Positions 20,619 through 32,779 of a DNA stretch of 64,000 nucleotides are shown piece after piece (the first letter of the stretch is position 1; every line of letters begins with the position of its first letter). The stretch covers positions 33,565-97,564 of the forward strand of contig JAOBSW010000202.1 of assembly GCA_026214975.1 (NCBI GenBank). Reading direction: 5' to 3'. The DNA is from Gentiana macrophylla. Taxonomy: Eukaryota; Streptophyta; Magnoliopsida; Gentianales; Gentianaceae. The notes under the pieces are model-generated. The model saw only the letters and a program-made list of their open reading frames with translations. It did not search any database and was not told the origin of the DNA. A program made the translations under genes and the position numbers.

Positions 20619-20835
20619 GGACGCCTGTTCATTCAAATGGACGCCCGCCCAGTGCTTGTTTTTATGGACGTCGTCCAAAATGGTGGACGCCGCCTGCAAA
20701 ATTCCTTCTATCCTCGAATGTAAAATGCCCATGGACGAAGCGCCTAAAATTATGGACGCCCGCCCAGCTTCCTCATGGTTACAAGTGAACGCCCGTCCGT
20801 AAGGATGGACGAGCGTCCGTTCCAGCCTATATATA
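20619..20835 (+). promoter_or_regulatory. Internal promoter of element C
   Basis: Near-palindromes start at 20619, 20639, 20666, 20685, 20733, 20753, 20787 and 20807 (GGACGCCCGCCC, GGACGAGCGTCC and variants). Four of the seven steps are 19-20 bp. TATATATA follows about 10 bp after the last one (20828-20835). The layout copies that of the LTR promoters but lies inside the element, upstream of the third ORF. Confidence 0.7.
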
Positions 20836-21368
20836 CCGGCTCTGGCGTGAACCTCATTTTCTGTGATTTTCAAAAGGAGAACCCGACTTTTCCCTCCTCC
20901 AAACCTCAAATCTTCGCTTTTAAACCAAATTTGGCGATTCTTGTTGCAAAAGAACGCTCCTTGCACCTTCTTTTCATTTATCTAGTCCATTCCCTCCAAC
21001 AATCAACGGAATTTGAAGAATCAGAGATTTTTCAGTGCGGCAATTTGGACAAAAATTCCGATTTTGGGTGCCAATTTTGGTGTTTCTGGGCTTCAAATCC
21101 ATTCGATCATCATCCTTACATAGCATTTGGTAAGTCTATAGCAACTTTTCTTGACTCCTTTCACGCTTTTGTGGGTTCGATCTTTGAGTCGGCTCATTCT
21201 CTTGAAATTTCTCTATTTTGTTCTTTGTTTTCTTCTTGTTTTGGTGTTGTGATGGTGTGGTGATGTTGGTTGTGGTGGATGGGTTGGTATTGTTGAATTG
21301 AAATCCCGATTTGGACGATAAACGGGTAACCATTTGTGTGAATGGTTTAGTTTAGTTATCATTGGACA

Positions 21369-22874
21369 ATGGTGCGTAGGAAGGAGATCGTGAAGCGTTA
21401 TGGTAAAGGTTTGGCCAGAGAGAAAGGTAAGCGGCAACGCATCGAGTTTGATCCATCGAATTAGACCCTAACAGAGGAGTAGTCTTTCGAGAGCAACCCT
21501 CAGGGCATCTCAACCACTTAGGACCGACTTAAGAGATGAATCCTCTTCAAATTTCAAACCGAGGACGATGATGAGGTCCTCTCTCGTAAGAATGACTCGA
21601 GGCACTCGGGTGGTGAATCTTCTAGAAATGAGGTTGGTACCGAGAATGTCGTTGGGGAGGAGGTCAAACCGAGCTACACGCGCACCCCTAAGAAGAAAGC
21701 TAAGATCAAGGTCTCCTCTTGCTATGCCCCCGCCGATTCGTCAATCCCTCGTGCTCATAGTGCCTACACTAAGGATTATGTGACTCGGAGTATGATTTTT
21801 GACAGAGAGGTCAAGACACAACAAGTTGATCCGGCCTTCGTGAAGATGCTAAAGGCTCGGAAGTGGGATGAGTTAATGAAGATTCCTCCTAACCCGGTCA
21901 ATGATTCCATAGTGAGAGAGTTCTATGCGAACTGTTCTGAGACGGATTTGGATGGCGGTTTTGTGATGGTTCGAGGTGTCAAGGTGCCTTTTTCCGCCAA
22001 GGTGATCAACCAGAAATATAAGTTGCCGGCGTTTCGTGGTTTGGATTACAAGGAGGAGATCGCTAGACGGCAGAATGAGGAGGGTAAGGATCCGATGGAG
22101 GAGTTGCGATTGAAGGTTTGTCCGGATGTGGCATGGGTGTTGAGACCGAATGGTGATAGGAAGGAGTTAATCACCACGACTTGGACTGAGGATTGGCGAG
22201 TATACCGCCGGTTTATCCAGAGTCGGTTGATTCCCAAGAATAATCTCACACATTTTATATCGATGATCTTGGGATGTTGTGGCGCGTTGGTTTTCGGGTT
22301 GAATGTTGATGTTGGGCAAGCTTTGTTTGATGATGTTTTGGCAAACCGTAAGGTATCTACCCGGAGTTTGAAAGGCCTCATTTGATACATCGCTTATGTT
22401 TAGAGACATGGGGTGTTTGAGTATACATCGTCGACACACGACTCAAGAGTTACCCCTATTCGTAGAGAAGGTCGCTCTCCGCTTCGAGCCTGGTTCCACA
22501 TCGGCACCGCCAAGCCTCGCTTCTTTCGTTTATCTTCTTCCGAGATTACTCGGCATAGCATGGCTCATAGTTTGCGGGCGATGTTGAGTGATATCCGGGA
22601 TGGCCAGGATAATATCTTATCGGTTTTGGAGTGTATGGTTGATGGAAGGCAACCGAGAGATCGGAGGGTATTCAATGCGAGTAATATGGATTACGTCTTC
22701 TCCGAGCGTATAGAGAGGGTGATAGCCGAGGTGGTCAAGATGGAGGAGAAGCCCGAGTCGATGAGGAGGATGAGCCCCGGCAGAGCCTCAAGCATCGCAT
22801 CTACTACGCAGCCTCGAGCCTACACCGACGCCGCCCATCGCTGTCGCATTCTACCTGCATCCTCCCCATGTTGA
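21369..22874 (+). pseudogene. Transposase_32-type 'putative plant transposon' ORF3 of element C
   Basis: The ATG at 21369 begins MVRRKEIVKRYGKG with a basic N-terminus. The same frame leads to the long open stretch 21780-22385. Between them are four stops (about 21459-21535), three of them TAG where CAG would restore glutamine. The 22413-22874 part is in another frame after a break near 22384. The central segment, with WDELMKIPPNPVNDSIVREF and RGVKVPFSAKVINQKY, resembles the plant-specific Transposase_32/PMD-like domain carried as the third ORF by many Athila relatives. A GTAAGT donor at 21130 and acceptor-like TTTAG sites at 21350/21355 suggest an intron in the 5' leader after the TATA at 20828. 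It is sometimes called env-like, but I see no signal peptide or membrane segment. Confidence 0.75.
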
Positions 22875-24374
22875 TGCTCCTGCTGTCGAGACGACTCCGG
22901 GCTACCTTGATTTTTATTTGCTTTACATCTTTCTCGTTGTTGCACTTTTGATACATTTCATTCGATTTGGTGCACTCTATACATTTTGTTACCTTACTTT
23001 TGGTTACTATTCATGGTTCATATACTTTCCGGTTGCTCGCTCTTTGACTTGTGTTGACATATTTATTTGATGGTCCTATCTTTTCATCCGCTTGAATTAT
23101 TATCTCTATCGCCATATTATACCCCCGCTTCCCCGAAGTTTTTCGCTTTTCGAGTGTTGCAGAGGTGGTTTTTGTCGAGTACTCGCTGAGTTGCATTTGG
23201 ACGCTTTTTTTTTTCCACGCTTTTATGAAGCGCTGGCCCTTTCATGCTCCACCGACCAACATCTCGATTTTTCTACGCAAATATAGCTAAGTTCTTCTCA
23301 TTTTTTTCTTTCTCGCACAAATACGAGGACATGTTGAGTTTTTAAGTGTGGGGAGGGATAGTTCAATGCATATACGCTTAATTACTACGTTAGTTTGTTT
23401 ATTATGCAAAATATGCTCAATTTTCAACAAAAAATTTTCTATACTTGTGTTTTTGTTTTGTCCCGAGTAGGCAATTCAACGTGAGGTTCGTTATTTTTGC
23501 AATCATCTATGCGATATTTCATATGTTTGATAAGTTAGTTGTTTCACCAAGATTTACATTTCACGAGCCATAGTGAATGATGAGCTATTTTTATTAAGTT
23601 ATACCCGTTGTGGATCAAGAATTTTGATTATCTTATAAGTCATGTGCTTAGTGCTACGATATATCGTGAGATTTATGATAGTTTGTATTTAGTTCAAGTA
23701 CGAGATATCGTGAATATCTAGAGGTTTGAATGTGATAAGTAACACGAACTAATGTCAAACGGGAAGTTGAAAATTTAAATGAATACAATGTGTGTGTCGG
23801 AAGCTAGTCGATGATTTGAGTGCGGTAGGTATACCACGATGTCCTATACCACTATGATGACTAAAAGCTCACTTACGCTTAGGAAAAGTCGCCATGATTG
23901 GAGTAAGGTAGGGATTATCTCTAAATGTCCTATTCTCGCTATGAGGGCAATAGCTTCTTCTAATGTGTGTTTAAAGTGAAAGAGTTAAATCAACTTAATA
24001 ATTGGTTATGGAATGAATATAAGACTTAGTTGTCGTTAATCTTATCCCCAAGATAAACCGATAGATATGTCGTGTAGGATTATCCTCCGAGTATTTCGTA
24101 AAGGCCCTAGATATGTTCGATCATTCTTTTCGTGATATGTCACGCTTGTAGGGTGCACCTTATGAGTGTCATTTATTGCTATTCTACTAGGGGTATTAGC
24201 TAGTTTTACTTTGAGTTCCTCAAGTTTGGATTTAGTGGAAGTTTGTTATGGCTATGCACACACTCACACGTGGGTGAACATCTAATTTATTTGAAGATGT
24301 GGTATATGTGTTAAGATGTCTATACTTTTCTCGAGCCTTTTATTTTGTTTTGTTTTGCTCGACGAGCAAAAGCT
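22875..24374 (+). other. Non-coding 3' region of element C
   Basis: No ORF of note. It is homologous to 10000-11190 of element B. It contains an internal polypurine tract AAGTGTGGGGAGGG (23344-23357) preceded by a partly paired AGGA-loop hairpin (about 23317-23337). It also contains the disrupted counterpart of the paired hairpins (23826-23935) and a 9-bp stem TTTTGCTCG/CGAGCAAAA (about 24352-24370) just before the 3' polypurine tract (24374-24386). Confidence 0.6.
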
Positions 24375-24387
24375 AAGTGTGGGGAGT

Positions 24388-25931
24388 TGTTAAGGGTGAT
24401 TTTGTATGCTTTATAACGATATATTTTACGATGATTTTCCCCGTATTTATATTATTTGCATAGGAATTGGCCTTTATATTGAAATATTAAGCGAGTGATG
24501 TTTTTAAGGGTCTAATTGCAAAAGTGATTAAATTATGTGTTTAATTGTCGGGTTTTATGTTTATTCGTATGATGTTACATTTTTCATGTTTCTATCATGT
24601 TGTTAGATACGCTTTCATGGTGAGTAAGGAGCTTAAACGATGATCACATGAAGATGGAAGAGTTGAAAGATGTTTAAGTGAAGAATTATTGAAGAAACCG
24701 AACCAGGCACTTCATGGGAATTTTGTCCACTTTTGTAGCCACTTTCAGGGAAAGTTGTCTTGATGTGTTGTAGAGGATTTAAATATCTTTCCAACGATCT
24801 TGAATCACCTCATTCGAGCCCTAGAAGTGAAGTTATGAGCAAAATACTGAGCTGAGTAGTGGACGGGCGTCCATAAAAGTGAATCGCGTCCGTAATCGTA
24901 ATTTACATTCAGAGAGTTCAGACGCTGCATCGAACGAGCGCTCATTCTCCGCTCATAGAGGCTGGACGAAAGGCCCAAGCTAGTGGACGGGCGCCCATGG
25001 CATCGACTCAATAAACCGACCTAAAACCTATAAATAGCGCGATTTCTCCAACCCTAATGACGCATTTTTCACCCTAGGCGCCATAAGCCCCTTGGGGGCT
25101 TACTTTTGTCGCTTTTTTTCACCCAAAACATCTTTTATTCCTTTTATTTTGTTGATCGATTTCGATGATGATTAGAAGCTAAGGCTTCCTTGAACAAGCA
25201 TGTGAAGCCAATCTCCGCAACGCTTTCAATTTCAATCTTTGGATGTTTGTGAGTATTTAAATTAAAGTTGTTTCTTTCGATGTTTATTTGTTATGTTGCA
25301 ATTTAAATCGAGAGATATGTTGCATGTTGATGTTTACTATATGATGAAAATCGATGTAAAACCTAGATCACCATGATAAAGTTTGGATCTTTAACCTATA
25401 TATAACGAGAGTTGTTAGGTTAGAAATCTAGGTTGCTAGATTGAATAAATCTTACACCTTTGGTTTGAGGGCTAATCTTTAAGATCGAGAGATAAAAGAT
25501 TGCAAAACTAATTATCTACTTAGAGTAGAAGTTCATACCTTTGATAGGTGAACCACAACCTTTATTTAATCTTCACCAAACGATCTAGTAAGTGTAAGTT
25601 GAGAGTTGTGAGATGTGTGATCTATGCTTGTTCTTCGTTAAATTAATTGAGTTGTTTCTTAGTTTATAGATTACAATTAGTTTAGTTAGTTTGGTTCAGA
25701 ATTCATCTTTCCCGGCTTTGGATTGTTGATCCTCCGTCTGGGCTTTATTTGTTTGTTTTCGCTTTTAGTTTTGTTTTGTGTTGTGACGTTTTAGGAAGAA
25801 TCAATAAAACTAGATTAAACAACCTCGATTCCTCGCGGATCGACCGTATCAATCGCTATACTACGATCCCTCGCACTTGGGAATACCGGATTTATAACTT
25901 GTTTATTTTGTATTAATAAAACTCCGTGATA
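24388..25931 (+). repeat. LTR3 (3' LTR of C and 5' LTR of D)
   Basis: It begins TGTTAAGGGTGATTTTG and ends about 6 bp before TGGCGCC. GGACGGGCGTCC at about 24862 and related sites to 24996 precede TATAAATA at 25029-25036. It serves as the left LTR for the interior that follows, so elements C and D share it, as in a tandem produced by LTR-LTR recombination. Confidence 0.75.
25297..25501 (+). other. LTR3 leader hairpins with GAGA/GAAA tetraloops
   Basis: H1 25297-25324: TGCAA/TTGCA, ATC-GAGA-GAT. H2 25333-25360: TTTAC/GTAAA, GAT-GAAA-ATC. H3 25392-25422: TAACCTA/TAGGTTA, AAC-GAGA-GTT. A further one at 25474-25501: AATCTTT/AAAGATT, ATC-GAGA-GAT. The loops differ from GGAA in LTR1 and LTR2 but still fit GNRA. 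Confidence 0.7.
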
Positions 25932-26559
25932 AGTTTTTGGCGCCAAGAATGGGAACCCGGACGGTTTGCCTAGTTTTTGTTTTTGTGTGTGTTTTGTTTT
26001 TCTGCTTTTGTTCAGTTTTTCTTTCTATTTTCTCGCTTTAATCCTTGTTTTTAGGTCGATTTCTGGAGGATTAACCTTTCAAAGAGTTAGGAAATTAGTG
26101 TTTTGGATTAGGTTAGAGTTTCGCTTTGTGATTAGTTCTTTTCCCCTGCTTTTCCCGCTCGCTTTTTTTACCTCTCGCTCGAAATCGTTGCTCCTGGAAA
26201 TTTTGTATATGAACGAGCGCCCATACCTATGAACGCCTGGCCCACCGTAAAATTTCAACTCAGACGCCTCCTAACCTATGCATTTAGCTGCTCATACATT
26301 TGGACGCCTGGCCCAAAAAATTTTGAAATCGACGAGCTGCTCATACGCTGAACGCCCGTCTGCTTCGAAACCAGCAGACGCCGTCCATATTTTTGGACGC
26401 CCGTCCGCCTCGCTTCTTTTCCTCTTTCTTTCTTTTCCCTAGGTCTTGATAATAGTTCTAGATTTCAAACCTTTAGATAGATTCTTAGGTTTCTTTCGTA
26501 GTTTAAGTTTTTAATTTCGTAGTTTTCGATTTTGTTCAATAGAGTTGAGTTTCGTTTAT

Positions 26560-28760
26560 GCAAACTCGGTCGGCGGGCCATTACTTTACACTGACTCTCG
26601 AGCGGACCATAGTCGACTCTAACAGCGGAAACTGCTTTCACCGATCCTTCGGACGTAAGGAAGCTCACCAACCAAGAAATTGAACAAAAGTTGATAAGAA
26701 ATCAAGAAATAGTAATAATGGCAAAGCAGAGGATCGACGACGCTGGCAGACTACGCCATGCCTGGTGCGCCACCGCCAACCCGGCTATAGTCTTGCCCGC
26801 CATTATCGCCAAACTCTTCGAGCCTGCCGGGTTTATCCAGATGATGCAAAGATGCATCAATTTTTACGGCTACTAATCGTAAACCGCGATACCCACTTAC
26901 ACACGCTCTAGAGATATGCGGTACTACCCGCATCCAAGGTGTAAGTGAGGATGCTATCAAGCTCAAACTTTTTCCTTTTCCTTAAAAAGGGAGGCGAAGG
27001 AATGGTATCACTCTTCTTCCCGAATCCATCACTACATGGGCTGGACTCGAGAAGGAGTTTTTGAGTCAATATTTTCCACCCTCTAAGACGGCCCATTGCT
27101 TAAATGAAATTTTCACATTTTCTCGTAATGAAAATGAATCGCTTTTTCGAGGCCTGGAGGAGGTATAAATCTCTTCTAGAAAGTGCCCCATCATGGCTTG
27201 CCTTTGGAGAGGTTAGTCATTACTTTTAGCCGGATTGACCGAGCTCACTAAGGGCATGGTCAATAGTTCATCCAAGCGGGACGCTTTTGAAGAAGACTCT
27301 GCATTTAAGGATGGGCATTGTTCAAGACATTGCCAAATATAACTATGCTCCATCCTATCGTGCAATTAAGCTCCTCCTCTCCTAAAGTGGAGGAAGTAAA
27401 TGTTCAAAGTCCGATTGCCATGCCGCAGAGGCAGATGGCCAATCCTCAAACTCCGAATCCTATGAATCGACTCTTCGCTTCGCAGTAACCTCGTGTTCTC
27501 AGACATAATCTTGCCGCCGACCGTCACGTAAATGGCCAATGTCAATTAAACCCCAATTCTTCATACTAAGTCAACATCGCCCATGCCGATGGACAAGACA
27601 CTCAGGTCCAATGCCAAAATCGCGATAATATGGGCATACTCCGCATTCTCGCCCTATGAATGGGGCGTAATGTCAAGTAAATGCGTTTCTATGGCCGTAA
27701 TAACCAAAGATTTAATCAACCATCCGCCAGACCAATTCCAACCAAGGGTTCAATCAAGCTTCTAATTTCAATCCAATTGAAGTTTTAATCAATTCGTGTT
27801 TCAATAAGAACCCTGGTTCCGCCAAAACCAAAACTCTAATTTTTCCAATAAACACAAAGGTTCAATCGACTGGCCTTCTAATTCCAATTCCAATTTTCAA
27901 AATCGCCCGCCAGCCATACTTTCAAACTTCCAAAGACTCTCAAAGTCCTCGAATTCAAATGATCTTAAGGTCGAATGGAACTCATTCAAAGAAGAGCAAA
28001 ACAAGAATATTCAGCTCCTAATGAGTACCAATAAGAATCTTGAGAGATGATCGGGCAAATGGTCGAGCAATTAGCATCAAGACCCCCGGCATCCGCCCGC
28101 TTTACCGAGAAAATCCTAAGGGTGGTCATGTTGCTCAGCCGATTTGAGCAAAGAAATCAATGTAATCGACTCGCACTCAACAACGACATGGACAAGAGGA
28201 GGCCAAGATAATGAGTTTAAGAAGTGGTACATACCGAGTGGTCCCCTGGCTTCCAGGAAACATTAGCCCCTCCCGCCATTGATAAGGCAGAGGGGAAGTT
28301 GAGCACCCATCATCCCCTTGGTCGCAAGCAAGTACTGTGTGGTCGATCCCTCGATAGTGAAAAGGTTGCAAATCCTCTCGTGGCTGCTCCCCGAGGACCG
28401 AACAAGTTGGAAATCCTCAAGTGGTCGACCCTTGAGGACCGGTAAAAGGGAAAGAAAGTCGTGGTCGATCCCCGACTACGTAAAGCCTCAAAAGACGGTT
28501 CGTGGAAGGATTTGGAAGACAAAGCTATCGCCGATCCTCAAAGAGAGTCTTTTCCGAGAGTGATCTCAAGAAGCTTCCGCTTCCACCGAGGAAGAGCAAC
28601 ATTCCATTGGTTGAAGACAAAAAGTACGAGAAGGTGCTAAACTTTAAAAATACTCGTAAATCCGCCATTATCCGAGGTCTTGGTCGAGATGCCTAAGTAT
28701 ACAAAGTTCATCAAGGATGTTGTATCTTCCAAGAAGAAGTTAGGTGAATGGACCAAGCGT
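26560..28760 (+). pseudogene. gag: gag of element D, frameshifted
   Basis: MQTRS-type start near 26558-26560. The same blocks as in element C are found: LIQMMQRCINFYGY near 26830-26875, ESITTWAGLEKEFLSQYFPP near 27020-27085, and SESDLKKLPLPPRKS near 28555-28605. Breaks differ from those in C; for example, the block at 26691-26876 is open here but broken there. Comparing the two copies shows one-to-three-base differences concentrated at CAG, CTG and CCG contexts. Confidence 0.8.
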
Positions 28761-30902
28761 TGGTAAGGAATGTTCTCTCGTCAATAATGAAAGCTACTTC
28801 AATCAAGAGAAGCGACCTGTGGAAATTTGTGCTCACATTGCACGGGAGGCCTAGTCTTCCCAAATTCTTTATGTGACTCGGGCGCATCTATCGCCTTGAT
28901 GCCATTGTCTCAGGTGCAAGCAAATTGGTTTACAAAGTCTTAGAACCCACGACCATGAACTTGCAGTCACTGATCGATCTTCTAAGAAAGCCTCAGGGAT
29001 CTTAAAGGACGATTAGTTCAAATAGATAGGTTTACCTTTCCAGCTGACTCGGCACGCCTTAGATATTGAGAAAAGTGAAAATGTCCCGTTAATTCTGGAA
29101 GGCCTTTTCTATCTACACCAGAGCCCTCATCGATTGTGATGGTGGGCATGTGACCATTCGGGTTGGTGACCAGTGAGGTGAGCTATAGTGTATCAAAATC
29201 TATCAATGTACCTTTCCGAGCTCCAACCGCCTTTCCGCTGAGGAGACTTTCGATGATTTCTGACGACTTCATGGATAAGCAAGTCATGGTCAGTAGAATC
29301 GCAATACGAGCGATTAATTGATGTCGAATAGTCATGGTGTGGTCAACCTAGACCAATTAGCACCTGATTTCGAGGATGAGCTAAGAGAAGAAGCTTTGGC
29401 AGTAGGACCACCGAGTAAGCTCAAATGATGTTGAGTTGAAGAGTGGCGATCTTAAATCAAGTCCAGAGGATCCTCCCATAGATTTGGCATCAAGCCGCTA
29501 CTCAAACATCTTAAGTATGTGTTTTTAAGAGAGGGTGACAAGCTTCCTTGATCATCTCTCGCCAAGCTATCTCGATGTAAGAGCTAAAATCAGTAAACGC
29601 CTTGCATGCAGTAAACTAAAAAGCTTTTGATGATGGGTGTGGGAGACATCCGAGGGATATCCCCACATCTCAGATGCACAAGATCAAGACCGAGGAGGGT
29701 GCAAAACGAGTTAGACAAAATTTCTGTAGAAGACTCCAACCTCACATGCAAGAGGTAGTCAAGAAGGAAATTATCAAGCTTCTAGATATGGGTATCATAT
29801 ACGCCATTGCAGCATAAAGGAGTGGGTGTCCCTAACTCAAGTGGTTCCCAAAAAGGTGGAATTACGATTGAGAAAATGAGAAGGGAGAGGAGATAGCATT
29901 GAGGCTCTCCACAAAGCTATCGGGTCTCAGATTGACTATCGAAAGCTCAATGAGGTCACACCAAAGATCATTTTCCCTTCCATTCATTGACCCAGATGCT
30001 TGAGCGCCTGGGGGCGGGCACGATTCTATCGCTTCCGATGGATATTCGTGATACTTCCAGATACCCATCGATCCCGCTGACCAAGAGAAGACCACTTTCA
30101 CCGCCCTATGGTACATTCGCCCACAGCGGATGCCATTTGGTCTCTCAGAATGCCCCACCCACCTTCAAAAGTGTATGATGGCAATCCTTGACGGGCTAGT
30201 TGAAAAGTGTATGGAGATTTTTATGGATGATTTCTGTCTTTGGTCAATCCTTCGATGATTGCCTCGATAATCTTGATCATGTGTTGTCTAGATGTGTGGA
30301 AAAGGACTTAGTGCTTAATTGGGAAAATGCCATTTCATGGTAGATGAAGGTATAGTCCTTGGCCACAAAGTGTCCGCCAAAGGTATGTAATAGATAGGCC
30401 AAGGTAGAAGCTTACTGAGAAGATGAGTTATCCTAAGAATGTTCGGGAAGTCCGAGGTTTTCTCGACATGTCGGGTTTCTATAGTGAGGTTCATCCAGAC
30501 TTTTCAAAGATTGCCAAGCCCCTGCCTACTTTACTCAAAGAAGACGTTACCTTTGATTTTGATGAGAATTGCAAGCGCATTTGAAGAGCTTAAGAGTAGG
30601 CCGATCTCGCGCCCAATTCTTATATCGCCAGATCGAACTTGCCCTTTGTACTTACGTGCGATGCATCCAACTATGCCGTTGGTGCGCCTTCAGACAAAAG
30701 ATCAAGGAAAGTTCCACTTATCTACTACGCCACCACACGCTGAATCCTTCGCAGTTAACTATACGACCACCTAAAAGGAATTATTGGCCGAGTGTTTGCT
30801 GCGGACAAGTTCCGTGAGTTACTTGCTAGGTGCTCAAGTGATCGTGGTGGATCGATCACGCCGCTTCATGCTATCTCATGACCAAAAAGGAAGCTAAACC
30901 GC
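28761..30902 (+). pseudogene. Protease, reverse transcriptase and partial RNase H of element D
   Basis: LCDSGAS-like protease remains lie near 28870-28890 and LILEGLFYLH-type frameshifted remains near 29090-29110. RT starts near 29750 (MQEVVKKEIIKLLDMG), with the FMDDF-type catalytic site near 30220-30240, where the frame shifts immediately after. RNase H fragments run from 30590 to the junction at 30900. Non-functional. Confidence 0.8.
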
Positions 30903-32779
30903 TGAAACTATTCTATATTTGGCTCTTCATCTAATAGGTTCGTGAAATAAGGTTCAAGTGAGTATCGACTTACTAAACCTATTCTCGTAACATGATATGA
31001 CTAATGATAACAACTAAAGGTGCCGATTATAAAACTAGCATGTCGTTGAAATGTTACTCAAGACAAAAACAAAAATTTTGAAAAATTTAGCACTTTTTCA
31101 TGTAAATATAACAGATTAAGCAAATGATCGTAGATACACATAAACCATCCCTCCCCACACTTAAATCGCAACTTGCCCTCAAGTTGTACAGTAAATAAAA
31201 AGAAAAAGAAAACTTAGCCGATTGTCGCTCGAATGTGACACCTCGAAGTGGTAGCTAGTCGATCCGTAAATGTCAAGAAGTCGAGATCGTGGACCATCCA
31301 CCGAAAATCAATTCATCTACACCACAAACGCTAATATCCTCGCACACTTGAAAAACACGGAAGTATCTCGGGACAAGGGGAATATAATATATAAAGCACA
31401 AGGAAGAGAAGTCAAAGAATTTTCGATTAAGATGGAACATATACATGAAATATTACAAAATAGTAGGCTAGTGCAACTATATGAAAATGCATTACAATGC
31501 AATCTACGTGAAAATCCTAAAATAAAATAAAACGAGGTAGTATTACGGAAACCGATAGCTAACTACACTCAAAAAGAAAATAAACCAGTGGTATTACTTA
31601 AAACCGATAAAGGACTACACTTAAGAAAAATAAAAGGAAAATAGAAAACAATGCAACTATATGAAATGCAACTAAATGAAATGCATTTATATGACATGCA
31701 AAAAGAAAATAAAATAAAAGAAAGAAAACTAGCCCATTAATTGCAACATAGCATGCATATAAACGCTCACCAAATAATGACAAAGTTACTTATAAACGAT
31801 AAAGGTCTGCCCATTACATGCAGCAGCAGACGCGCTTTAAGACTCATCAAAGGTGATAGCATTATGGAAAACCAACAAGCTAGCTATATTTAAATGTATA
31901 TAACTCATATGGCCTAAGACGAGCATACGGAAACCGGATGAGCTACCCAAATGAGTTACAAAACAACAAGAAAGCACATAAGTCTCAAAGCTTAAAAGAT
32001 TCATCACAACAAGATGTAGCATACGGAAACCGACATTAGCTACTAATTAACAATAAGAACAGCTTATAGCGCATTTAGAACCGATAAAGAATTATAACAT
32101 GCATGAATCAAGTATAAGAGATAAGATCAATTATCTAACATGGATTCATAGATGTAAAGTGTGTAAACATGTACGCTCGTGACATCTACGTAAAAAGAAA
32201 TTAGCCACGTAAGCTCGAATGAAAGAAATCCAAGTTAAACAAAAGCATTAAAATTAAATCGAGAAATATCGTAACCTGGAATGCAATTCTTCGTAACGGA
32301 CGGACGCCCAACTAGCGCTCAACACCGACGAAAGCGCTCGTAAAGTATAGACGCCGCCTGGTCCTCTAAATCGTAATGTGATTGAAAGTATTTGAACGGA
32401 CGAACGCCCATAATACCGACGGCGCTTACCTCGCAAGTTAGGTATCGGACGGGCGCTCACTACCTTGAACGCTAGTCCATACAACGCAGTATGCACGTAA
32501 AGCGTAAAAACACAAAGAAACCCTAAAACTTATGAACATATCATCACGCATGCAGCCCACATACAATTTAAGCACATGGTTAGACTAGGTAACAACTAAA
32601 CATATAAACTTCACGTAAAACAAGTTGAGTAAAAACTTTTGCACATTCTCAACCTAACGGTCATCAAACACGGCAAAATAAAAACTCAACCTATTAAACG
32701 CTACTTTTATTAAAAACAAAAATAAAACGAGCAAAATCGAACTAACAAAACTAGATTCAAACTAAAACTAAAACTAAAA
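30903..32779 (-). repeat. Array unit 1 interior (truncated)
   Basis: It is homologous to element B 8530-10300, reversed. Structure hairpins are at 31537-31566 (GTAGT/ACTAC) and 32016-32043 (GTAGC/GCTAC), with an outer stem GATTCAT/ATGAATC at 31998/32103. The internal polypurine-like tract is near 31145-31157. Short ORFs here are not conserved as protein between units. Confidence 0.7.

Larger units (their letters stand above)
11206..25931 (+). mobile_element. Element C: Athila-type retrotransposon with mismatched LTRs
   Basis: The order is LTR2, PBS, gag, protease, RT-RNase H, integrase, an internal promoter, a Transposase_32-type ORF, a non-coding 3' region, polypurine tract, LTR3. This gag-pol-ORF3 order is that of the Athila lineage. 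All coding parts carry many small indels. LTR2 and LTR3 share their start and layout but differ extensively, so at least one end has been exchanged or this is a chain of partial elements. Confidence 0.8.
25932..30902 (+). mobile_element. Element D: second copy of the gag-pol interior, truncated
   Basis: From the PBS onward this stretch parallels 13010-18030 nearly base for base apart from many small indels. Its PBS is further altered (TGGCGCCAAGAATGGGAA). The copy stops within RNase H at about 30900, where the minus-strand tandem array begins with shared AACC(G) bases at the join. Integrase, ORF3 and a 3' LTR are missing. Confidence 0.85.

Noticed and set aside
31598..31783. Repeated 61-codon hydrophobic ORF (again at 39751-39936)
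   Set aside because: The antisense of T-rich non-coding interior gives Leu/Phe runs by chance; the frame is not kept in unit 2.
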